From: UBA4416 sp031539425
GTDB taxonomy: Bacteria; Bacteroidota; Bacteroidia; B-17B0; Aurantibacillaceae
Length of the DNA stretch: 9,559 nucleotides
NCBI GenBank assembly: GCA_031539425.1
Contig: JAVKLI010000031.1
Location: forward strand, 1 to 9,559
Direction of reading: 5' to 3'
Numbering within the stretch: the first letter of the stretch is position 1; each line of letters starts with the position of its first letter. The position numbers were made by a program, and so were the translations under genes. Below are positions 1 to 5,796 of this stretch, piece after piece. The notes under the pieces were generated by a model. That model ran no database searches. It saw only the letters and a program-made list of their open reading frames with translations, and was not told the DNA's origin.

Positions 1-18
1 ACTATGATATAAATAACA

Positions 19-50
19 AAGACCTTTTTAACGCAAGTTAAAAGGGTTTT
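19..50 (+). terminator. GNRA-loop hairpin terminator
   Basis: A 10-base-pair stem (23-32 with 37-46) closes a GCAA tetraloop (33-36) and is followed by TTTT. A/T pairs extend the base of the stem to about 19-50. Read on the + strand the stem is fully paired with one G-U wobble. Read on the minus strand that position becomes a C-A mismatch and the loop is UUGC. The hairpin therefore suits a + strand transcript from a gene left of the window better, although it could also stop the selD transcript, whose stop codon lies about 130 bases away. Confidence 0.55.
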
Positions 51-90
51 AAATTATATTAAAGGGTATTAAAATTTAAAGCCTAAAAAT

Positions 91-128
91 TGTACTTTTC
101 TATTTGAAAAAGTGTATTTTTCTATTTG
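91..128. repeat. Tandem 16-base direct repeat downstream of selD
   Basis: Two copies of TGTAYTTTTCTATTTG (91-106 and 113-128) differ at one base and start 22 bases apart, about two helical turns. Between and across them, GAAAAA (106-111) can pair with TTTTTC (117-122). They lie between the selD stop codon and the 19-50 hairpin. In such AT-rich DNA they could be chance or simple slippage. A protein-binding site or an mRNA-processing element is possible but unsupported. Confidence 0.4.
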
Positions 129-176
129 CGGATTATAATTGTATCAACTAAATTGTAATCATTAAAAAGCTCGGTT

Positions 177-1211
177 TTAACCCAAACAAATTCTTTTATC
201 TTGCTTAGGTACAATGTGCCCAACAATTTTATAAAATTGCTTTTCTTTTTGTAATAATTCTTCTACTGTGGTTTTATATGTTGCATTAACAGAAAATAAT
301 AATCCGCCCGATGTTTGAGGATCACAAAGAGTAATAAAATCAAGCCCTTCAAGTCCAGTTATTTCATTTACAATAGCATTGTAATTTCGGGTGGTATTAT
401 CGGGGTAAATAAATTGAGAAGCCAATTGCTGTGCTTGTTTTATAATTGGAATGTCAGCTTTTTTAATTACTGCAGAAAACGAAGTATTATCAAGCATTTC
501 CAATAAATGACCTAAAAAACCAAATCCTGTAATGTCTGTCATAGCACTCACGTATGGCAGTTTGCCTAATTGCATTCCTATTCTATTTAACTCTATTGTT
601 GTTGTAAGTAATGTTTTGTAATCTTCATCATTTAATAAATCTCGTTTTAATGCAGCGCTCAATATGCCTATTCCCAAAGGCTTTGTAATAAATAGTATAT
701 CATCTTTTTGTACAGAATTATTTTTTTTAATGTTTATTGTATTAATAATTCCTGTTACTGATAAACCAAAAATAGGTTCCAATGATTTTATACTATGCCC
801 ACCAGCCAATGGTATATGTGCTTTTGAACATATTGCTACTGCCCCATTAATTACTTTTTGCGCCTCCTCTAATGGAATAATAGATGAAGGCCATCCCAAA
901 ATAGCTGTAGCCATTAATGGTTTGGCGCCCATGGCATAAATATCGCTTATAGCATTACAAGCGGCAATACGCCCAAAATCAAAAGCCTCATTTACTATAG
1001 GGGTAAAAAAATCTACAGTACTTACAATACACTCAGTGTCGTTTATTTTATATACGGCTGCATCGTCTTTTGTTTTTGACCCTACTAATAAATTTGAAAA
1101 TGGATTTATGTGTATGTCAGATTTTTTTAATATAACATCCAATTCATGTGGCGCTAGTTTGCAACCACAGCCGGAAGCTTTACTATATTGGGTTAGCTTA
1201 TATGATGCCAT
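177..1211 (-). CDS. selD: Selenide, water dikinase (selenophosphate synthetase)
   Basis: SelD makes selenophosphate from selenide and ATP, releasing AMP and phosphate, and so supplies activated selenium in the cytoplasm. The 344 residues match the family's usual length, and the protein aligns end to end with E. coli SelD from memory. The N-terminal LTQYSKASGCGCK carries the catalytic Cys (C15, aligned with E. coli Cys17) and Lys (K18, aligned with Lys20). The nucleotide and metal motifs are KDDAAVY (48-54), STVDFF (64-69), NAISDIYAMGAKP (86-98), LAGGHS (135-140), MTDITGFG (224-231) and LCDPQTSGG (295-303). C15 is encoded by TGT, not TGA, so this is the cysteine form and needs no selenocysteine insertion. 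The ATG lies two bases after the mnmH stop codon, which points to co-transcription and probably coupled translation. MnmH is the obvious user of its product. Confidence 0.97.
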   Translation of the reverse strand: MASYKLTQYSKASGCGCKLAPHELDVILKKSDIHINPFSNLLVGSKTKDDAAVYKINDTECIVSTVDFFTPIVNEAFDFGRIAACNAISDIYAMGAKPLMATAILGWPSSIIPLEEAQKVINGAVAICSKAHIPLAGGHSIKSLEPIFGLSVTGIINTINIKKNNSVQKDDILFITKPLGIGILSAALKRDLLNDEDYKTLLTTTIELNRIGMQLGKLPYVSAMTDITGFGFLGHLLEMLDNTSFSAVIKKADIPIIKQAQQLASQFIYPDNTTRNYNAIVNEITGLEGLDFITLCDPQTSGGLLFSVNATYKTTVEELLQKEKQFYKIVGHIVPKQDKRICLG

Positions 1212-1213
1212 TT

Positions 1214-2242
1214 TTATAATTTAAGGTGATTTTTTATTTTTTTTGAAATAACTTCTAAATCAAAATTTTCAAAGTTTAATTCTGTTACAGTTTGATTTTT
1301 ATTTTTCACAAAATTATAGTTGTAAGTTTTATCATAATAGCTTAAAGTAATTTCTATAACCTCTTTTAAATTGCCACCATCGAGCAATTTTAAGCATTGT
1401 TGGGAGTTTTGAGCACCTAATTTTTTTTCAATTTTCAAAATTGAATTTTTAAGCTCATTTATAAAAGCCATACCATAATCTTGTAATATGTTATTAATTC
1501 TATCTTGTAAAGGAATTTCAATTTTTAAAACAACTCCCCGCTTCATTTGAAGCCATAATCCAATAGGAATTTTATTAAAACCAATTGTTTGGGCTTCATC
1601 TTCAATTAATATAGGTTTAGTGGCGTCTAATGTGTTAAGTGTTGAATATATTTCATTTTCAAATAAGGGTTGTGATGGTTGTTTATTTTCATTAATAGCG
1701 CCAAAGGCAGAGCCTTTATGATGAGCTATTTTTTCAAGATTAAGTATTTGAATATTTTGCATTTGTAAATGCTGTAATATTTTTGTTTTACCAGAGCCTG
1801 TAGATCCCCCAATTAAAATGAAATTTCGGGGTTTAAAAAAATCATTTAATACATAATTTCTAAAAGCTTTATAGCCACCGTTAAGTAATGTGGTTTGTAA
1901 ACCCACTGTGTTTAAAAGCCACGCCACGCTTTGGCTACGCATGCCACCTCTAAAACAATATAAAAACACTTGCTTGTTGTCTTTTAAATTTGATTTTACT
2001 GATTCAATTAATTGTAACATTTTTGGTGATACAATTTCTAAACCACGTGTTACTGCCGTGTCTTTACCTTGCATTTTATATAAGGTTCCTACTTCAGCTC
2101 TTTCTGCATCTTCAAATAAGGGGATATTGATAGCAGATATAATATGTCCTCGTTGATATTCTATAGGTGATCTAACATCAATAATTAATTGAGAATAACT
2201 TTTTTTAAAAAATTCGTCAACGTTTAATGTTTGTGTTGTCAT
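1214..2242 (-). CDS. mnmH: tRNA 2-selenouridine synthase MnmH (SelU)
   Basis: MnmH replaces the sulfur of 2-thiouridine at wobble position 34 of tRNAs (Lys, Glu and Gln type) with selenium from selenophosphate, via a geranylated intermediate in the enzymes studied. The 342 residues form an N-terminal rhodanese domain (about 5-130) and a C-terminal P-loop domain. The rhodanese part holds DVRSPIEY (22-29) and the catalytic Cys96 in YCFRGGMRS, matching E. coli Cys97 in YCWRGGLRS. A conserved NGGYKAFR follows at 121-128. The Walker A motif is GSTGSGKT (146-153). A later IEDEAQTIG...IP segment matches the family's conserved acidic motif. The gene sits between a small membrane protein (8 bases upstream) and selD (2 bases downstream), the classic pairing of selenophosphate producer and consumer. 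The start is the only ATG that keeps the full rhodanese domain. Confidence 0.96.
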   Translation of the reverse strand: MTTQTLNVDEFFKKSYSQLIIDVRSPIEYQRGHIISAINIPLFEDAERAEVGTLYKMQGKDTAVTRGLEIVSPKMLQLIESVKSNLKDNKQVFLYCFRGGMRSQSVAWLLNTVGLQTTLLNGGYKAFRNYVLNDFFKPRNFILIGGSTGSGKTKILQHLQMQNIQILNLEKIAHHKGSAFGAINENKQPSQPLFENEIYSTLNTLDATKPILIEDEAQTIGFNKIPIGLWLQMKRGVVLKIEIPLQDRINNILQDYGMAFINELKNSILKIEKKLGAQNSQQCLKLLDGGNLKEVIEITLSYYDKTYNYNFVKNKNQTVTELNFENFDLEVISKKIKNHLKL

Positions 2243-2250
2243 TAATTAAA

Positions 2251-2718
2251 TTAGTTAACAGCTAAAGAAATGGCGTACAAAATAAAATAAATGATATGTG
2301 CCCAAATAACTGTAATAATAGCAAGTGCAGAAAAAACAAAGGCGACTGGTTTTTTATAAAATTTACGAACTAAAAAAGCACCCAATGGGTTTGATAGTAA
2401 AATAGGTGTGAGAATGAGGATACCCCACATACCAAATTTTGATTTAACATTTAAAATTTTTCGAGCCGATTTAAATTTTAAAAATCGTTTTATTTTTTTT
2501 TGATTGTTAAGTCTTCTTTTTTTTACCCATACTAATATTTTATCACTCATTAAATATGAAACAATAAATGTGGAAATAGATCCTAAACAGGTGGTAACTA
2601 CACATTTTATAAAATGAAACTTAAATACCAATACTGCCATTGGCATTCCTATTTTAAAAAAAAATAACGTTGAAGCTAAAAAAATAGAAAGGTATTTTAA
2701 AATCTCTAACTGCGTCAT
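2251..2718 (-). CDS. Small polytopic membrane protein of unknown function
   Basis: This is a 155-residue protein that I do not recognise with certainty. Hydrophobic segments lie at about 5-25, 35-56, 94-116 and 122-152. They are separated by a strongly basic stretch (about 60-93, rich in Lys and Arg) that should face the cytoplasm. The third segment, FGMWGILILTPILLSNPLGA, has Pro and Gly inside the helix, followed by a basic VRKFYKK. This recalls small multidrug-export-like or VTT/DedA-like Bacteroidota proteins, but that is impression only. Its stop codon is 8 bases before the mnmH ATG, so it is very likely co-transcribed with mnmH and selD. The position invites a link to selenium, such as uptake or export of a selenium species, but nothing in the sequence proves it. 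Confidence 0.85.
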   Translation of the reverse strand: MTQLEILKYLSIFLASTLFFFKIGMPMAVLVFKFHFIKCVVTTCLGSISTFIVSYLMSDKILVWVKKRRLNNQKKIKRFLKFKSARKILNVKSKFGMWGILILTPILLSNPLGAFLVRKFYKKPVAFVFSALAIITVIWAHIIYFILYAISLAVN

Positions 2719-2759
2719 GTAATCAAGTTAATTAATTGCAGTAGGATTAAAATTGGGTA

Positions 2760-2778
2760 AATAAAATTTAATTTTATT
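2760..2778. repeat. AT-only palindrome at the 3' end of the OmpA-family gene
   Basis: AATAAAATT and AATTTTATT form perfect 9-base arms around one central base, overlapping the stop codon of the OmpA-family gene (2774-2776). Composed only of A and T and lacking a proper loop, it would make a weak hairpin. It might slow transcription between the OmpA gene and the selenium genes, or mean nothing in this base composition. Confidence 0.3.
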
Positions 2779-4828
2779 CAATATCCTCAGAGTCTTCTTC
2801 GCCCAAAACCTGTGGCTTATAAAGCGGCACTGTTGATTTTGGAGCGTTAGGGTTAATATAATCCCAGCTTAAAATTCTAAATACAGTACGTCTGTTTTTG
2901 GCATGTAGCGCATCTTTTTCTGCTTTTGTTGCTGCTGCATTTATTACTTCGTCTTTTATTAATAGTTTCTTTTCACCAAAGCCTTTAAATTGTAACCTTT
3001 CTATTGAAACTTTCTTTTCATTTACCAAATAATCTACACAAGATTTTGCTCTTGCTTCGGATAAAGTTTGATTTGCTTTATCATCTCCTTGGCTATCTGT
3101 GTGAGATTGAAGTTCTATAATAATAGTTGGGTTATCAATTAAGGTTTGGTATAAATAGTTAAGCGAATCTTTAGATTCTGGCCTAAGTGTTGAAGCTGCT
3201 AAATCATACAAAACGGCCGGAAAACGAATTTCTCCAAGTACTGGGGTTAATGTAAAGTTTTTAGAAAAATCTTTAGAGTCAAATTCACCAACGGTTGTAA
3301 TTGTAACCCCATCGCTACTAGATAAATAACCAAGTGGAAAATTTGTTGATACTGTATTTTTATCTGTAGCTATAGATACTTCATAAGAAGTGTTTTCTTT
3401 TAAAGTAAACGTATATTTACCGTTAGCTTCTGTAATTTTTTCAAACATATCACCATTAGATCCTTTTAAGTGAATGATGGCTTTTTTAATAGGTTCTGAA
3501 TTTTGTCCGCTTACAACCATCCCGTTTAAATTAAAGTAAATTGGGGGCATATAAAACATATAAATATCTTCTGCACCTTTTGAACCTGTTCTGTTAGAGG
3601 TAAAATAGCCTTTATATTTTTTACCTTCAAATATAATTCCAAAATCATCAAAGCCTGAATTGATTGGGTATTTCATGTTTTCTGGTACGGTTTCAAATTG
3701 ACCATTGGCACTTTTTTTAGCTTTAAAAATATCTAAGCCCCCCAAACCAAAGTGTTTATTAGATGAAAAATATAAGGTTTCGTTATCATCTGAAATATAT
3801 GGAAACATTTCATCGCCACTTGTATTAATTGATGCACCTAGGTTTTCAGGTGCTCCCCATTCTGAACCATTATAAGTTGATTTCCAAATGTCTTTTCCAC
3901 CTTGCCCACCTGATAAGCCTGATGTAAAATATAAAGTTTTGCCATCTGCTGAAATAGATGGGTGTGCAAAGGTTACAGAATCTTCATTAAAATTTAACTT
4001 TTCTGGTTTTGACCAAGCTAAACCATTTTTTCTACTTAAGTAAATTTGACATTTTAATTTTTGTCCTTTCACTTCTGGACAACTAGTGAAATACATAATA
4101 TCACCCTTTTTGGTAATACTTGCCGATGATTCATTTACATCAGAAATGATTTCTTCGGGCATTTGAACTGGAGCAGACCATTTGCCTTTTTTATCAAAAC
4201 TTGTTTCATACAAATCATATTTACCTGTTCCAGTAATTTCATCCACACCACCTAATGAGCCTAACCTGTTTGATGAAAAAATGATTTTGTTATATTTTTT
4301 ATCAACATACGCTGGGCTTGCATCAGATTCTTTAGTGTTAATATCAAATGCATTTGTTACTACAATGCGAGATTCGGCAGAACTTTTTAAGGTAGTCCAA
4401 TTTTGTGCCTCGGTACATTTTTTAATAGTTGCTACAACTACACTGTCTCCAGGTACCAACTTTAAATAATTGTTGTATTCTACTAACGCTTCCTTATATT
4501 TTTGTTGATTAGCGTAACAATCAGCTAATTTAATAAAAGCGTCTTTATTTAAAACCTTTGATTTTACAGCTTTACTAAAAAACTTAATAGCATTTTTATA
4601 ATCTTTTATTTGAGTATAACAAATACCTATTTTGTATAATATATCAGCCTTAATATCTGCTTTTTTCTCGTCAACTAAAGCGTCTTTGTATAGCTCAATA
4701 GCTTTGAAGTATTGATTAAGTTCAAATTCAACTTCGGCTTTTTTATACGATTTACCTTGTGCTTTAATATTGCAATAGCATGACAAACAGATAATAATTA
4801 ATAGGGTTTTTTTTAAAAGTTGCTTCAT
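2774..4828 (-). CDS. OmpA-family protein with TPR, PD40 beta-propeller and CRD domains (PorE-type architecture)
   Basis: The predicted protein has 684 residues from the ATG at 4828. A signal peptide (MKQLLKKTLLIIICLSC..., likely cleavage after KAQ at residue 24) precedes TPR helices (about 25-140). A PD40/WD40-like propeller follows (about 180-425), with repeated blades such as SSNRLGSLGGVDEI, TSGLSGGQGGKDIW, SSNKHFGLGGLDIF and TSNRTGSKGAEDIY. Next come a carboxypeptidase-regulatory-like beta domain (about 431-505) and a C-terminal OmpA domain (about 534-655). The OmpA domain keeps SHTDSQGDDKANQTLSEARA, including the Asp (about 578) and Arg (about 593) used by OmpA domains to bind diaminopimelate in peptidoglycan. 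This order matches PorE, a type IX secretion component, but Bacteroidota carry many paralogues and no other T9SS gene is visible here. PorE of P. gingivalis is a lipoprotein, while here no good lipobox is seen. The frame is open to 4906, but that start would bury the signal peptide 26 residues in. It is the first gene of the minus-strand run and divergent from the DUF4159 gene. Confidence 0.88.
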   Translation of the reverse strand: MKQLLKKTLLIIICLSCYCNIKAQGKSYKKAEVEFELNQYFKAIELYKDALVDEKKADIKADILYKIGICYTQIKDYKNAIKFFSKAVKSKVLNKDAFIKLADCYANQQKYKEALVEYNNYLKLVPGDSVVVATIKKCTEAQNWTTLKSSAESRIVVTNAFDINTKESDASPAYVDKKYNKIIFSSNRLGSLGGVDEITGTGKYDLYETSFDKKGKWSAPVQMPEEIISDVNESSASITKKGDIMYFTSCPEVKGQKLKCQIYLSRKNGLAWSKPEKLNFNEDSVTFAHPSISADGKTLYFTSGLSGGQGGKDIWKSTYNGSEWGAPENLGASINTSGDEMFPYISDDNETLYFSSNKHFGLGGLDIFKAKKSANGQFETVPENMKYPINSGFDDFGIIFEGKKYKGYFTSNRTGSKGAEDIYMFYMPPIYFNLNGMVVSGQNSEPIKKAIIHLKGSNGDMFEKITEANGKYTFTLKENTSYEVSIATDKNTVSTNFPLGYLSSSDGVTITTVGEFDSKDFSKNFTLTPVLGEIRFPAVLYDLAASTLRPESKDSLNYLYQTLIDNPTIIIELQSHTDSQGDDKANQTLSEARAKSCVDYLVNEKKVSIERLQFKGFGEKKLLIKDEVINAAATKAEKDALHAKNRRTVFRILSWDYINPNAPKSTVPLYKPQVLGEEDSEDIE

Positions 4829-4865
4829 AGAAAATATTTTATAATACAAACAGCTAATATATAAC

Positions 4866-4892
4866 TTGTTATTTAAAATTGTACTATGTTTA
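4866..4892 (+). promoter_or_regulatory. Possible Bacteroidota-type promoter for the DUF4159 gene
   Basis: TTG at 4866-4868 and TATGTTTA at 4885-4892 resemble the Bacteroidota -33 (TTG) and -7 (TAnnTTTG) elements. The last base of the -7 box differs, and the 16-base spacing is slightly short. It lies about 35 bases before the ATG at 4927, in the 98-base divergent region. The sequence is so AT-rich that chance matches are likely. I found no equally good match for the opposite OmpA-family gene. Confidence 0.25.
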
Positions 4893-4926
4893 TATTTAAT
4901 TTTCAACCAATGTATCTTTAAAACTA

Positions 4927-5604
4927 ATGTGTGCTTTTAAATTTTCCTTATTTATTTTTTTATTCATTATAATAGGTAGTGTATTTTCTCAAAAGCCACA
5001 AATTGCTTTACTTAAATACAATGGCGGAGGCGATTGGTATGCCAACATGGAAACATCATTACCCAATTTAATATTGTATTGCAACAAAGAATTAAAAACC
5101 AATATAGAGCCTAAGCAAGCTATAGTTGAAGTTGGTAGTGAAGATCTTTTTAATTTTCCATTTGTACATTTAACGGGGCACGGCAATGTTTTATTTACCG
5201 AACAAGAAGCTGAAAATTTAAGAAATTATTTAATTTCAGGTGGTTTTTTACACATTTCAGATAATTATGGGTTAGATCAATTTATTCGTCCACAAATAAA
5301 GAAAGTGTTTCCTGAACTTGATTTTGTTGAAGTACCTACAACTCATGCTATTTATCAAAAACCTTTTAAGTTTGAAAACGGTTTACCAAAAATACACGAG
5401 CATGATAATAAACCAGCGCAAGGTTTTGGCTTGTTTTACAATGGAAAATTGGTTTGTTTTTATGATTACGAATGTGATTTAGGTAATGGTTGGGAAAACT
5501 ACGAAGTGCATAAAGATAGCCCAGAAATACACGAAAAAGCCCTAAAAATTGGGGCTAATTTAATAAATTACGCTTTTATTGGAGAAGTACTAATCATAAA
5601 ATAG
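4927..5604 (+). CDS. DUF4159 domain-containing exported protein
   Basis: The protein has 225 residues. A signal peptide (residues 1-21, hydrophobic FSLFIFLFIIIGSVFS, cleavage before Gln22) is followed directly by a DUF4159 domain filling the rest. Family-typical stretches are YNGGGDWYAN (31-40), VHLTGHGNV (80-88), LRNYLISGGFLHISDN (98-113), a GLPKIHEHD segment and YECDLGNGWE. The molecular function of DUF4159 is not established. The fold is thought to be related to glutamine-amidotransferase-like domains, but I see no catalytic triad I could defend. The predicted location is the periplasm. From memory, Bacteroidota DUF4159 genes often lie near envelope-assembly genes, which fits the tamL neighbour here. 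The gene is divergent from the OmpA-family gene and separated from tamL by 192 bases with an inverted repeat, so it is probably transcribed alone. Confidence 0.92.
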   Translation: MCAFKFSLFIFLFIIIGSVFSQKPQIALLKYNGGGDWYANMETSLPNLILYCNKELKTNIEPKQAIVEVGSEDLFNFPFVHLTGHGNVLFTEQEAENLRNYLISGGFLHISDNYGLDQFIRPQIKKVFPELDFVEVPTTHAIYQKPFKFENGLPKIHEHDNKPAQGFGLFYNGKLVCFYDYECDLGNGWENYEVHKDSPEIHEKALKIGANLINYAFIGEVLIIK

Positions 5605-5679
5605 GTGTTACCTTTGAATATTTATTAGTCTATAGTAATCTTTTATAAACTTCTAAAAAAACAACAACCGTTTTTAAAA

Positions 5680-5698
5680 TTAATTTACAATAAATTAA
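5680..5698. terminator. AT-rich inverted repeat downstream of the DUF4159 gene
   Basis: TTAATTTA (5680-5687) and TAAATTAA (5691-5698) form a perfect 8-base-pair stem around CAA, about 75 bases after the DUF4159 stop codon. CGTTT (5669-5673) and AAACG (5697-5701) offer an alternative outer pairing. With no G or C in the stem and no clear T-run after it, a terminator role is only a guess. The remaining intergenic sequence holds no gene that I can see. Confidence 0.25.
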
Positions 5699-5703
5699 AC
5701 GTG

Positions 5704-5736
5704 TTGGATTAATCATTTTGTAATTTTATAATTTCG
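5704..5736 (+). promoter_or_regulatory. Possible promoter for tamL-pdxJ
   Basis: TTG at 5704-5706 and TAATTTCG at 5729-5736 fit the Bacteroidota pattern TTG / TAnnTTTG with one mismatch in the -7 box and a 22-base spacing. The tamL start lies about 60 bases downstream. No other plausible signal stands out in this intergenic region, but AT-rich chance matches are common. Confidence 0.27.
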
Positions 5737-5796
5737 TTATTTTACCTTATCATTTTTTTACAAATCACATTGCGTTTAATTGAAACTATAGCTTGT

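Noticed and set aside
664..939. Open + strand frame of 91 codons opposite selD
   Set aside because: It is antisense to a strongly conserved enzyme, and its content follows from the selD codons. The same holds for shorter + strand frames opposite selD (315-506, 1036-1224), mnmH (1890-2156) and the OmpA-family gene (4182-4469).
4829..4906. 26-residue N-terminal extension of the OmpA-family protein
   Set aside because: It would place the signal peptide internally and use almost all of the divergent promoter region. The ATG at 4828 gives a standard signal peptide.
5770..5796. TTG start of tamL
   Set aside because: The ATG at 5797 gives a compact lipoprotein signal peptide with basic n-region and lipobox; the TTG form adds nine residues with no benefit.
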